Below, piece after piece: positions 25,701 to 38,397 of a DNA stretch of 64,000 nucleotides (positions are counted from its first letter, which is position 1; the number at the start of each line of letters is the position of its first letter). Under the pieces are notes generated by a model, which was not told the DNA's origin, did no database searches, and was given only the letters and a program-made list of their open reading frames with translations. The stretch spans positions 36,671,408-36,735,407 of the forward strand of contig OX359286.1 in assembly GCA_947179155.2 (NCBI GenBank), written 5' to 3'. The stretch comes from Hedera helix (lineage: Eukaryota > Streptophyta > Magnoliopsida > Apiales > Araliaceae). Both the position numbers and the translations under genes were made by a program.

Positions 25701-26333
25701 CGATTTCTCAGCAACAAACTGGATTACAGCAAACAGATATAATCAATGCTGATTTTTTTATTTAAGTCAAAAGTCTTTGTCTTTCCTTCTCTAGATATAA
25801 GTATGTGTATATGTGTTAAATGAAACTGGAAAAAGGGAAAAAATTAAAATTTGTACCAAGAATTGTTGAGGATCAGGCCAGGACTGTTTGGAGAAGCGCT
25901 TAACGGCGACAAATCGATTATTATCGAGCTTTGCTCTGAAAACAACGTTAGGGGCTCTTTCTCCGCTCTCAGAGACGATGAAATCACTGCTGAATCCATT
26001 AGTGGCCTTTTTAAGCTCGTTTAGTCCGTACTCTTTGAATACCGGAACTTGATTATTATTTTGATCTTCTTCACCTCCACAATTATCTCCATTAACTAAA
26101 CATATAAGAAAACCCCAATAATGCAGACAATGAAACAAAGAAAAAATGTAAGAAAATTATGTTAAAGTTTGAGTCTTGGAACGAAAGAACAGTAAAATGC
26201 AACAACCCCAGTTGGTATTTTTGACATTCAATTTCATTTTCCCCTTATTTGATAAAAGAGAGATACCTGAATCGATTTTGGAGGGATCATCTGGAGAAGG
26301 GAGGTGAGTGGTTTTGGAGTGGAAGCAGCCCAT
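19743..26333 (-). CDS. BSK-family receptor-like cytoplasmic (pseudo)kinase
   Basis: Ten exons: 26333-26267, 26095-25857, 25573-25438, 24515-24382, 23380-23275, 22549-22464, 21949-21761, 21619-21461, 21215-21102 and 19994-19743, making 493 residues. BSKs are brassinosteroid-signalling kinases, membrane-anchored substrates of BRI1-type receptors. MGC at the N-terminus is a myristoylation/palmitoylation site. The kinase domain (~45-320) has VAVK (Lys88), but HRD is replaced by YHDLN (180-184) and DFG by SFG (200-202), as usual in this largely pseudokinase family. NSRDGKSYSTNLAYTPPEFL follows. The C-terminal ~130 residues form TPR repeats (QVQDMLNTKKFGDIAFRDKD, WPTAFYLQALALSKLGME). Which BSK number it matches is unclear; the tail resembles BSK1/BSK6. 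Intron 9 hosts a nested MITE. Confidence 0.95.
20023..20849. mobile_element. Second copy of the PIF/Harbinger-type MITE, in BSK intron 9
   Basis: The element (20026-20846) begins GGTTGTGTTTAATAAAAC and ends CAATCAAACACCACC, flanked by TTA at 20023-20025 and 20847-20849. Its left end (AAGATCTGAA..TTTAGACATCTGAATAATAT) equals the reverse complement of the right end of the element at 12708-14132, and its right end equals that element's left end. It is therefore an inverted-orientation family member without the ATT array. A different MITE is nested inside. Confidence 0.75.
20420..20647. mobile_element. Nested MITE inside the Harbinger-type MITE
   Basis: Left end TATTTCAAAATATAAAATCA and right end TTTAGAATGGAGGGAGTAC form imperfect inverted repeats extending about 60 bp. 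The same sequence appears at 33750-33983 and, as one end only, at 12302-12390. The GGAGGGAGTAC border resembles Stowaway-type ends, but the TA target was not confirmed. Confidence 0.55.
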
Positions 26334-26754
26334 TATGAGTTGGGGTTTTAGTGAAAAGGAATCATCGACATTGAAGAAAACGTAGATGGGGTTTTAAGTT
26401 TTAAAGAGAGAAAATGAAAGAAAAGGAATGGTGGATTTGAGTAATTAATGTTTATCGGCCAGAATGCAATTGTTTTCTCTGCAGAACAAGTGCATAAAAT
26501 AGAGAGAGAGATGAGTAATGACGAAAGGAAATGAATGAAAAAGGCTGCTATTAAAAGGTTAGAAGTAAATCTGTGAAAAGTGACAGCCAGAGAGAGAGAG
26601 AAAGCAACATTGCGTTGTTTTTTTTTTTTGGAGAGATGAGGAGGGTCACATGACAGGTGTATGTTGGAGCACCAAGCATGTGCGTGCGGTAAATTTAATA
26701 TGTATAAAGTATTAGTGTATAATATTTAAATATGGTATTTATTTTAAGGATTTT

Positions 26755-26960
26755 CTTAATGTGTGTCCTTAGAGCACACATTAAGCGCGAAAAATAATGT
26801 ATAATATTAGTATTTGTTTATGTAGGCGCACTGAATTCAATGTATAAAAAAATAATATACTAGTGGACCCCATGTATTGAATTCAGTGCAACTATATAAA
26901 GAAATATTTTATAACGGGTCTCATCTCTTGTTTTCCGCGCCTAATAGGGCACACATTAAG
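26755..26960. mobile_element. Foldback MITE with CTTAATGTGTG ends
   Basis: Left end CTTAATGTGTGTCCTTAGAG and right end GGGCACACATTAAG are inverted repeats. Internally, GCACTGAATTCAAT (about 26828-26841) pairs with ATTGAATTCAGTGC (about 26876-26889). About 205 bp, no coding capacity. Confidence 0.6.
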
Positions 26961-27853
26961 CGGACCCTTATTTTAATTATTAAAATTTATATTATATTTT
27001 AATAATTAAAATAGATATAATATTTAATTTTATATTTAAATTATATATATATAAATTTGTCTATTTAATATTACGAGTATATTGAATGGTTTGAAATTCA
27101 TTATTTTATTTTAAATAAATTATTTTAATTTTAAAAAATAATAATAAGTTTTTAATTTAAAACATAAATAATATTTTGTAATAATTTTTTGAAAGAGAGA
27201 TTCGGGCTCCATTAAACATCACTAATAGAGGGGTAGTATAATATGCACATGCATAGTGCCTAGATCTATTATTAATTTTGTCTTTATCAACTTCAAATAC
27301 TCCATCTTTTTACCAGATAATTGGGGATGAAACCTACTTTCTTCGGAACGAAGATTATTCTAGATAAGTAGTAATATCTAAACTCCAACATTGAATTTGG
27401 GGCAGAAAAAATTATAATATTGCCCTTGGAAATTTTGGAATGGTGGAAGAATATAGTAGGACGAAAGGGGGTATATCAATTACTCCCATGTCTTAATAAT
27501 AGATGATGGAGGAATGTTATTAATTATGAATTAATAAAGTTGTTGCTCAACCACCTAAAATGTTGAATCAACTCAACGACCTCATGAATGATCTATAGAA
27601 TTTGACTCAAAAAGAAACACTTGATTGAGGTGGGAATAGGAGCAAACTTTTCTCTTCCTCCTAGACTTCAAATTGACTATTTTTTTAATATTTTATTTTG
27701 GAATATAAAGTCTAATATTATATCATTTTTGATATGGTGTCGATTCAGAATAACTCTTTCAGGACACAGGAAGATAATATGAAAAAGAATCTATTGTTTT
27801 TGAATTTGATATACTAGTATGTTAAAATCCTAGAGGAATAATAAAAGGAAATA

Positions 27854-27917
27854 ATAATTTTTCTGAATGGGGAAAAAACTTAATTATTTAAGTTTTTGCC
27901 CCATTCAGAAAAATTAT
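27854..27917. repeat. Near-perfect 30-bp hairpin
   Basis: The arms starting ATAATTTTTCTGAATGGGG (27854) and ending CCCCATTCAGAAAAATTAT (27917) pair over 30 bp with a single mismatch and a 4-nt loop (TTAT). The inner arm motif ACTTAATTATTTAA recurs 30 bp downstream. It could be a foldback element remnant or a small-RNA precursor; the sequence alone does not decide. Confidence 0.7.
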
Positions 27918-29377
27918 AATTTAGCAAAAAAAAAAAACTTAATTATTTAAACTTTTCAATCAAATTGAAATTTAAACATATTTTACTTGTCTTTCAGCCA
28001 CACCATCTAGCTACAATTGCCACGAGTAGTTGTTTAGTTATCAAAGTTGGAAGCCTGGACATGGTCAAAGCCCAAATCCAAAACCTCCCATTTCTATCTT
28101 TACTAGCTAACTTTCCTAAGTACTTAAGCAGTCCATGATTGATGGCTATTTAAGTAGTTCATTATTTATGCCCAGGGAAAAGACCACCAAGTGTCAACAC
28201 ACAAGTATTTCCTTTTTGGACTTTGATGCTAAAAGGCCCAACACATACAACTACTAGAATATAAGGCCTATAAAAGGCTAAAGCCCTTTAGTGTTCTTTT
28301 TCCCTTTTTGTTTTGCCTTGGATTGAAGAAATGCATTGATAAAGAGGTCATTTTTGTATTAAAAATACAATGAAAAACCAAGCAAAGCAACTCTTGAAGG
28401 GCTAACCATTTGGGATTTATATATTTTAACTTAATAAAAATTATACTGAACTTTTCGTTAATGGAAACTACAAATATCATATCACTTTTTAGTTTGTTTT
28501 AATAGAGTAAACTTTTATTTTTTAGATTACAGTTTCACAGTCACTAATTATTCTATTTTATAAAGCGAACTTTTATTTTGAAATACAGAAAAAATCTATA
28601 ATTTTACCGTAACAATTTTTTGTTTGTTTTATAAAGCTAACCTTCATTTTAAAATGCATAAAAGACGATTCGACCGTCCATACTACTAGTTTGCTTGGTA
28701 GATCAAATCTTTATAAGTTGGGGATATCTATGGGGAAAAAGGCCAAAGCTTGATAAACAGTAAACAATGTCAAGACAAGACAAGCTAGATTTATGATGCA
28801 TCACACTTTTCTCTGCAAAGGTTACATTAATAGCACTTCAACCCTTTTGTATTCTTTTCATTTATCTTTTCTGCCTGAGTCAAGGATATAAAGGTGGTGC
28901 CCAATTAAGAGATGCAGCCCGTCGAGTACCCGAAAGTTTTGTGTGGAGGGTTTTGGAGTGAAAAGTATGAGGTAGTTGAAGCAGAAATATATATATATAT
29001 ATATATATATTTATTGAAATCTACTAATCAATTTCTATGTTATGATTTTGTATTGCAAGGCTCTTATGTCAGACGACCACTATATGTGAAATATATTGAC
29101 ATAGCAAACCTTGATATTATTTTCGTACGTTTTGTATTGGTTGAGTCTTTCAGTGTGACATCAACATGTATTTAAACCAAGAAATTTTTAATCCAAAATA
29201 TGTTGGTATGTTTCATAGACTTGAGTAAATATGATATTATGGTTGTTTAAAATTTATTTTTTAGATAGTTATATTACTTGTTATAATTACACAACAATAA
29301 GATTTTTTCAGAGCCTCCTATCTATTTTCGTTTTCCTTTAACAAGTTTCTCAGAATTACACACACACACACACACAC

Positions 29378-29415
<38 letters not shown>

Positions 29416-30762
29416 CTTTTAGCTATTATATTGTAGCCCAACTCTTGAAAATCATTTAAAACACCCTATACTAACCTTCACTTGACACTTTTTGTCAATC
29501 CCTAATCATGCAAAAACCTAAATTTCTCAATTTTCTCTCTCTCCTTGTTTTCTGCCCAATTCCGGAATCCCAGTCAAAATTCAATCGGAAAAAACCCTAA
29601 ATATCCTCATTTTGTCTGTTATGGTGTTCAATTGTGCTTTTTATTTGTTGGTCTAAGCTGAATTACCAGAAATAACATGACACCATTATGAACATAAGTC
29701 AGAGTCGTCAAAAATCATGCAAATTCGATGGAGAGAGATCTACTAAATGTGGGAGAACGAATTAACTATAGATTGTGGTATTTTGTTAAAATTGATTTCT
29801 CATTAGAGAAAAAAGAAAATGAAAATGAAAATCGTAATCAATTATCAAATATTTAATTGCTTGAATATGAAGAAAAAGATATGCATGTCTACACATTGAA
29901 ATACCTTTTTTCAAATTATTGAGAATAATTTTGTCCTGCCGTAGCTAGATTACGTAGACACGCAACTGAAAGGGTTACCACAACAGGAGAGTAAATCCCG
30001 TGCACATATATAACAGATTAATAATTCATTCTAATCGCATGCATCTAACCATTTATATATGAATATGTTTGAAATAATTTAATTATTTGTATTAAAATTT
30101 TTAGCTTATAATTATATATAACTAAAGACCTCGTTTTGTATAAAACAACTTATATGAATATTAAATTACAGTTGTTATTTTGAGCAATTAATTACCCTTG
30201 AACAAATTTGTTAAGAATTAATTATGATCTTTTTGAATAATTTGAATGTCAATAATGATTATGATAATCTCCAGAAGCAGCATATATAATTACCGTATAT
30301 ATTACTCAGTACGTCCTCTTCATTTCACAAATTTAGATGTACACTACTTTGCATGAGTTTCATTCAAATTATGTAAAAAGGGAGAAATTTTTTCCATAAA
30401 AAGGAAGACAATCATAAATCTTTAATTTGAGACTAATTAAGAGGCAACTGGGAAGTCCTCCATCTCTTGCTTAAAAATGATCTTTATATTAGAGTTTTTA
30501 GTGACTAATTAAATATTCAAATGATGATATACTTTTGTACAATTATAATCAACTTCCTAGTTTTGCATTATTACCACAAAATTAATGGTTGTTATTGGCA
30601 GCGCGATCAGGTTTTTGTGAGGGAATTAGTAAAAATAATATATATTTTTCTAGGCAAAAGTAAAATTGGATTACAAATTGAGACGTTTGTTGACTCTAAA
30701 AGTAGACGTGTTCTGGAGGTTGTCAAAATCTTGTCAAATTAGCACAATCAATTAGATTAGAG

Positions 30763-30827
<65 letters not shown>

Positions 30828-30913
30828 TATTAAGATACTGTTTCGACAACTAGTACATAAAGTATTTTTGCTGTGAATTGATCATATCATTCATCTTTTT
30901 TACGGTAGGCATT

Positions 30914-31900
30914 GACTACAAAAAAAATGGCCTTTTGTGATGGCTCAAATCCATCACATAAATTCAAAAAATCATCACAAAAAGCTTTTGTGATGACTTT
31001 AGTCGTTACGGAGGCCGTCTTGTATACCCTCATCATGAAAGTCTTTTATGACGGTTTTGACAATCACACAAACACTTAGTGTTTTTGTGATGATTAATAC
31101 AATCACATTAACAAGTAATCTATTGATCTATTGTGATTGTCAAAGTCATCACAAAAAAACACATGACTTTAGGAATCAAAAGTAAGAACGTGAATCTCCT
31201 TTTACGAACAATTTATTTCACTATATATTAAGTGTATCAAATGATACTTGTAGGATTCGAAACCTTACCCCATTTGCAAACTAAATAACGAGTATTACCA
31301 CTACACCAAAGCCCATATCATGGTTATAATTTTAAAAAAATATATAAAATGAAACATATGTGAGTTGGCTTACTAAACAAAATTAGTTTCACATAAGATT
31401 TGGTGATTGCAATGGCAGTCACAAATACTCTATAATGATGGAAAAATTAGTCATCACTGAGAGCCATCATGTATTTTATTGTTTTGTGACTGCTTGGAAA
31501 TTCCATCACAAAATACCTTCTTTTTGTAATTGCAAATAAACTTCGTTACAAAAAATTATCTTTTTTAATGATTGTCATGGCCGTCATAAAATATTGTTTT
31601 GATTATTTCTTTCATTAAAATATTGGTAATGGCTTAAATGCAATCACGAAAAGGGTATATCAATAAGTGATGGCTTAATGCATCACAAAAAGAAATTTTA
31701 TTTTGCGTGAAAATTTTGGTGATTAACATGACCATCACAATTATAATATATTGATGGCAAAATTAGCCATCACTAAGAGCCATCATATATACTATTATTT
31801 TGTGATTACTCAAAAAGTCCATCACAAATTACTATATTTTGTGATTGTTTTTAAAAACTGTCACAAAATTCCGTCACGTATTCTTATTTTTCTAGTAGTG
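30914..31900. mobile_element. Non-autonomous CACTA (CMC) transposon
   Basis: The left end reads GACTACAAAAAAAATGGCC and the right end, reversed, CACTACTAGAAAAATAAG; both match the CACTA terminal signature, though the first base on the left is G rather than C. About 17 copies of TTTTGTGATG/CATCACAAAA-like motifs in both orientations fill the element, as the transposase-binding subterminal repeats of CACTA elements do. It is 987 bp with no transposase. Flanking trinucleotides ATT and AAT agree at only two of three positions, so the target duplication is weak. An internal ~120-bp direct duplication lies at 31399-31520 and 31716-31838. Confidence 0.75.
31250..31325 (-). other. tRNA-like pol III promoter segment inside the CACTA element
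   Basis: On the minus strand TTGGTGTAGTGGTAATACTC fits the tRNA A-box consensus and GGTTTCGAATCC, about 33 nt downstream, fits the B box with one change. This is either a captured tRNA-derived SINE head or a decayed tRNA copy. No A-tail or target duplication was found, and it does not fold into a full tRNA by eye. Confidence 0.45.
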
Positions 31901-32041
31901 AATTTACAAGTAATTTTAGTCCTATCGCTCATTATTTTTGAAGGAAAGTAGGTCAAAATTATGCTAATTGGCCATGTCGCTCATCTTTCTTGCAACAAAT
32001 CAATTTTGATTACTCCCAACAACCGCTTATCATGAATAATT

Positions 32042-32095
<54 letters not shown>

Positions 32096-33749
32096 TTTTT
32101 CATTTTATTATTACTCGTAACAATTGATGTATAAATGTACTATATCATAATTAAAAGTGGCCAATTAATACGAAAGATTGTTGGCTCTCCCAAATGTGGG
32201 TCTTGAACGACACCGTTCTCGCTCATAATGTCCCATCCTGACCTAAATTCTTGAGATCATAATTAATTAATTCCTTTTTCACGATTGAGATCGGTGTATT
32301 ATTCCAAGCCTTGCATGTGTAGCATGCATAATTCTGCACATATCAACAAAACTTTTTAGAAAAGTTGTTGGCCTTTCATTAGACAAGGGATAAAATTTCA
32401 TTTATATATACGTAACAAATTCATAAAAGCAAAATGGAGTATAATTCTGCATTTTTTTTTTTGTGTTATCACACAAACGAACACAAAAAAACACTGATTC
32501 TTGGCTCTGGTCATTTTAATTTGTTAAAGGGAAAAAATCTTCAAAATTTAAACAGAAACAAGTTATAAGTTTGTGTTTGTTACGAAAAAAATAAAATTAT
32601 ACTGAATCTCATCTTTAGAAAACTTTGGAGTTGAATATATCATATATATAATATTGAATGAGATTTCTGATAAAATAACCTTAGATAAAGGATTGGATGA
32701 GAGCCCGGTAGTGCCATGACCTAATTGGAATGATGTTCTCTACTTATTTTCCCCCCTTTTTTATCAAATTCGTTTGAAATGTCAATGTCTTCCATTATGA
32801 AATAAAAAAAATAATACTTTTTAGCTGAAAAAATGTTCAACCATGCTCTCACCTGATCTGGTTCAAATCTGTATGACCCAAAACAAGATCCAGTGATTAA
32901 ACATATATAAGCATGCCATTCTTAGTGCACTGAATCCACTTGTAACAACATGGATCTACATGCTTACGTAGCTTCTTCGTATGGCGTTGCCCTACCCCGA
33001 AAAAAACAAAGACAAGTATAAATCACATGGCTAAGAAATTAAGTATTTGTGTTGTGGCCCCTAATTACCAGTCATACCATAGAATTTTAATGGGGGTTTG
33101 GCTCCTATTTATAGTGGCTTCCACACCATCATTAATCCAAAAATGTCATGGTCAATAAAATTATGAACAATCATTGTAATTAATATATCACAAATGAGTT
33201 ACAGTCTCATATCGGATAAACAATGAAAGAGTGAATGATTAATATACATAAATGAGCTCAATACTTAATGACTTAAACTTTTAAGTCAAGTTAAGTTCAC
33301 GCGACGCGCAAGCTCTCTGGTTTTTCCCCATCAATTACACTTAAGAGAAAATTAGCAGATCAATATTTATTTTTTTGATAAGTGGATTTGAGTATTAGAA
33401 AAAATGGACCTTTTTAAATGATTAAAACTTCAGTGGAAATGACCTAATTTTATGAAGAAGCTACACGAAAAATTGTTCCCTTAATTGGTGCACGATCAAC
33501 TAGCAACCAATGAGTTTATGCATTTGTGCTTGTGAGCATGGACCAGTGCTTGTCTGCTTTGATTATGATGCATCAAGTTCGTTCCACAAACAAAAATTCT
33601 AATTTTTCCCCCAGCTCAACTTAATTAATTTGTAGCACCAGTGGGATCTGACTAATGATCAGTGGAAGCATTAGAGTTAATTTTAAAGTCGAGGAAAATT
33701 ACTTGTTGGAGACCTGGCCTAAGATCATAAACCTTATTGTTGTTAACAC

Positions 33750-33983
33750 TTCTTTCATTTCAAAATATAAAATCATTATTAATTTTTTGAAATCAATTTA
33801 AAATATTTTTAAACTCAACATTTATTCATTTAATTTTAGTGATCAATACAAATTAAATAAATATTGTTTATTATCTAAAAATTACAACTAATTATATTGT
33901 GTCATGACTATTAATGTTGAGTTTGAAAATGTTTTAAATTGATTTTTAAAAATCAATAATGATTTTATTATTTGAAATGGAAG
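33750..33983. mobile_element. MITE with ~65-bp inverted repeats
   Basis: The left arm TTTCATTTCAAAATATAAAA matches the reverse of the right arm TTATTATTTGAAATGGAAGG, and pairing continues for about 65 bp. It is the stand-alone relative of the MITE nested at 20420-20647. Confidence 0.65.
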
Positions 33984-35675
33984 GATAATTAAATAAATCA
34001 AGATTGGCATATAATTATTAGTGAAAACATGCGTAATGAAAATCCAAACTGGCGTACGTTCTGAGAATCTCTGTGGATAAGTTAGTGGTCGAGACATATA
34101 TAATATGAGCAATTGCCTTTCTAAATCATAACAAAAACTGCATGTTGCTTAATTAAAACGTTGTTTGGGAGATTGTTCCATGCACGACAGTTGTTTCCCT
34201 TGAGTTTAAGCAAGTGTTTTTTTGTTGTTTACTTGTGCATAAAAGTAGCCAATTAATTAGGTCTAATTGCAATAAAAATAATAACAACAAAATAAGACAA
34301 TTAATATTAACAGGGCAATATATATATTTTTTTGACTAATCGAATCGATGGTTGGAGTCGGAGGAGCTGTAAATAAATAAATAGCTTAATTATTTCCGAC
34401 CGGGGAATTGTAACTAAAATTGCCGATTTACTTTGAAATTTATTGAAGAGTATTAAAAAGTAGCAAATGCAAACCTAAGGTGTACTACATGAGTATTATT
34501 TGTAGTTGCAAAAGTATATAAAATTTTCAAATGTATATAAAATTAATGTCCTGTACTCAATCTTATTGTCATGTTAATATCAATTGCCCAAAATAATTGT
34601 AAAGAAGGCAAAAGGAAGTGTGTATCAATTAGGTCAATTGAAATTAATTATTTAAGCTGTTAACATATATATATATATATACACACGCACACGCACACGC
34701 ACACGTGATCGGTGTGGTTTGATGATTGTTATTAATTTATTAAACAAGAGTGTGACAGCCAGATCAATCAATGATACTGATGTAAAAAAAAAATTATGCA
34801 TACTTAAGGTTAGCTGGATTAAACAACACACTTGTAATTCCATCAAAGGGACGTACTTGTAATGTTTCCACCAAAGTGCGCAAAAGTATTAGCAAGATCC
34901 AAATTCATCTCTTTTGCATAATTGGAATTTTTTTTAATTCAATCAACCTATGTAGCGTCAACTCGCTTCATAACTTTAGATAAAGTAATTTATTATGAAC
35001 TCCTTAATGTAATACTTAATCCATGTGAAATCTATGTAACATACCATCGACGCACTCCTTAATTAAGGAAATTAATATATAATATATCAGAGCAATAATT
35101 ATACTACTATTAATACCAATAAGTATTGTTACAAGTTAAATAATTAAGTGTAAAAAACTAAAAATGTCGTTAAATACATAATTGTTCATATAAATATTAC
35201 TTTGATATTATAACTAATTAATTAATTATCATACTTTGAATTCTTGTTTCTTGCACCATGATAACAATTTCCTTCTCTTGTACAGCTAATTACTCGTCTA
35301 AGATCACACAACTCATTTTCGTACCATATGAGACTTTACATTTTTCGACCTCCCAACCTCAATGATCTCATGTGCATCACTTGAATTTAATTTGCTAATT
35401 TAGGGTTTAGGGTTTGGTTTAGACTAGTTTAGATATAACAAAATTTGGCCTCGGATATTCCATATTGAATTGTTTTGTCTCACGTCCGATTATCCGATGT
35501 ACATCACTTCAGTTTGTTCAATTTAGTTTGACATAGTATTTTATTGGTCTCAAGAATAAAGTTAATCACCGTCTTTCAGTTAATTTGCTAATATGGTTTG
35601 GCTTTTCATCATCGATGTTATATTTTTGTGTAATATGTTTTCATGTCTGTTAAAAGTCTACTCTTAAATTTTATT

Positions 35676-35697
35676 CCCCCCCCCCCCCCCCCCCCCC
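35676..35697. repeat. Poly-C run of 22
   Basis: An uninterrupted run of 22 C in intergenic AT-rich DNA. Confidence 0.9.
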
Positions 35698-38388
35698 AAT
35701 CTTATCAAATCTGAGCTTTCTTCATTTTTATTGTCAAAGGCAAAAATGTACGTGAGGCCTACGAATTTGGATAAATTAAGTTATTGTAAGTGTAAATAAA
35801 TAAAAATCCAAATTCTTCATTATATCTACATTCATATTCCTCAAATTTATAGCACTAAAAAAAACAAATTTTTTTTTTGTGGGAAAATAACAGGAGAAAT
35901 TATGGAATTTGGATAATACATATGGTAATGCTTTACTGATTTTTTGGAAGTTACATCTACCTAAAGACCGGCTCACTAAAAGTCCTAATACAATTCGAAT
36001 GATGAAAACCTAATTCCATGTTGTATGGAAACAAATTACTACTAATTCCATGTCTAAATCTTATGAGTCAATATGGCTAAATTCCGGCCCCCCACCACCC
36101 CGCCCCCCTCCAAAAAAAAAGGTGAAAAAAATAGATCGAGCGAGTTGGGATGTGAGTACTGGTGTTTGTTAATTTGTTGTTTTCTCATGTCCATTGTAAG
36201 CATGTATATATTTTATGTAATTAACCTTAAAATTTCTGGATTTTTTTATAAAAAAAAAAAAGAAGAGGAAAGATAATGTAATATGATTCTTAACGAAAAT
36301 TAACTTAATTTCAATGGATATTTTGTTGCCAATTAATTATTCAATTACACATGTCTAGCTAGTTCACTGATTTTTGTGCTTCCCTTTCATATTTTAATTC
36401 TTTGAAGGGAATTTTTATTTTTATTTTTGGCAAAGGTAAGCATTATAGAAAGAGCCGTCACAAATACTTGTTAACTATAGCAGCATGAATAAGATAATGT
36501 GCGTTAAGGAATATCTAATTGTGGACAAGTGATCTTGATTCTATAGTTAATTATTGTAGTATGAACGTAACAAACTTTTTCTATCCAGGAATATAATTAC
36601 TAACTGTTGAAAAAAGATGAAGGGAGATCTAGCTAGTACAATTTTTTATATATATATATATATATAGCATATAAATTAGAATGTGCTTGGGAGAAGAAGT
36701 ATTCTTTCCAACTTGAGGTATAAAATCTTTAACAGAATTAAATGCAATATTTGGCTAATTATACTCCTCTATAATCATTCCATTATTAGAGACATGTTTG
36801 TGATGCATGCTTCCACTTAGGGAAGAAGCATTTACTTAGTCCCCATGATCAAATGAATTTGGCATAATTGTGGAATCTTATATATCTCCGATCACAATAA
36901 TTGATGAGAAGCAAGCAAAACCGAAAGATGTTATTTAAGTCATGATAAGATATATAATAACTCAATTATTCTATAAGATAGCTTCAATTATTACGACCTA
37001 GAATCACCTTCTTATTCTGTATGATCAAATGCATAATATATAGTTGCGTATACTAAATATATATGCATGTACACACACACATGATGCATGTACGTAGTTA
37101 AGCGCATAATTATTAAAACAGATATATGCATGGTTCATCCACTTTTAATCTGCCAATATTGTTGCTGTCACGTATTTACAAATACAATTTAGATATATGC
37201 AAGCAATATTGTCCTAGCTAATCATAGAGATCAGATAACCCTTCAATAGCTTCTTCTTTTTCTTTCTTCTCTACTTCGTTTTCTTTTTTCTTGGGGGAAA
37301 GGGTAAAACGGTGATAATTTTATTCATTCCATTAAAGCATACGACCATGTGAACAATTTTATTCATGGAGAAAATGAATAAAGTCAAATTTCGAAAGTTG
37401 TAATTTTGAATAGTTTACTAAAATTGTTGACGTTACAAAATTTAAACGATCATCTTTTTTTAATTAATTAGTCGACAAAAATAAAATCATAACTGCTACT
37501 AACTACAAAATAAATCAACAAATAACGATCAAACTACCATGCACTAAACAAAAAAACATGTCTTAAAACAATACTACATCAAAGTTAGCAAACACAATAA
37601 CCTTTGATCGAGTAGTCGAATCTAGACAAATATGTTCAAAGTTTGTTATTGACATATTTAGAGCTAAAATTATTAGTGAAAATATCTAAGATAAATCTTT
37701 AATGGAGTAGAATTTATTCTATCTCCATATATATATTCTTCTTCTGTTTTTCTGCCCCTTTCACCATGGCATGCAAAACATAGTTCAAATAGAGTTAACA
37801 AACAAATATTAGAAATTAGTACAAGTGAAGAAGATTCTCGAACGCATACTCAACTTAACACTGTAAAAGAGGATTAATCGGTTAGCTAGCTTCATTGAAT
37901 GTTTGGCCATATTCCTAGAAAACATATAGTGCTATTACCTAAAAATAAACTTAATAAATGTTTTTGTCATAGTATGATGTCATGCACAGGAAAAGAAAGA
38001 AAGAAAGAAAAACAACAAGTGGGCATGCACTCAAGGGTCGTATCCTATATAGTAGTAGTATAGTATTTCTAAACAAGTGGACCCAAAATTCTAAGAAACA
38101 TTAGAAAAATCAAAATGCAGTACAAGTACCGAAATCTCCTGTCAAAATCAAAGCAATTCATGTCCAGTCCAACGAGAGAATATATAACACTCTAAAGCTA
38201 ATTAAATAAAAAGTATCATTCCCCAAGCTTTTGTACAAATCCTAATATATACTCCATTAAGCACATTAAATTAATTGTCATACGTAATCATGTTATGAAA
38301 ATCCAATTAAGCATGCATTTATATGGGCTGTCTGCCTAATTCTCATCTTTAGATCTCAACCGTCCATCTGACCCTCCCATCCCAACCT

Positions 38389-38397
38389 CTATATATT
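38389..38397 (+). promoter_or_regulatory. TATA box of the NPF7.3-like gene
   Basis: CTATATATT lies about 150 bp upstream of the start codon at 38546, after a pyrimidine-rich stretch and before a CT-rich leader. This fits a plant core promoter. A start site roughly 30 bp downstream is inferred. Confidence 0.5.

Larger units (their letters stand above)
26334..30913. other. Gene-free region upstream of BSK, part 1
   Basis: The first few hundred bases are the BSK promoter/leader side, with GA-rich stretches near 26500-26610. Beyond that no coding exon was recognised on either strand. The region holds a MITE (26755-26960), a 30-bp hairpin (27854-27917), an imperfect threefold repeat near 28490-28670 (units like TTTTATAAAGCGAACTTTTATTTT), and (TA)n and (CA)n tracts at 28987-29010, 29358-29414 and 30769-30823. 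Confidence 0.5.
31901..38388. other. Gene-free region upstream of NPF7.3-like gene, part 2
   Basis: No coding exon recognised on either strand. Contents: (TA)n at 32046-32093; a MITE at 33750-33983; mixed (TA)/(CA)/(CACACG) tract at 34665-34704; two to three TTTAGGG telomere-like units near 35399-35417; a C run at 35676-35697; and a GAAA repeat near 37994. The last few hundred bases are the NPF promoter. Confidence 0.5.

Noticed and set aside
28912..29175. 87-codon frame starting MQPVEYPKVLCGGFW
   Set aside because: The start looks coding-like, but the frame runs through a (TA)n tract and no acceptable exon partner was found.
31250..31325. Genuine tRNA gene
   Set aside because: A and B boxes match, but acceptor and anticodon stems cannot be drawn by eye.
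30914..31900. CRISPR-like array from the regular TTTTGTGATG motifs
   Set aside because: Repeats are short, in both orientations and unevenly spaced, and the ends are CACTA termini; the context is a plant nuclear genome.
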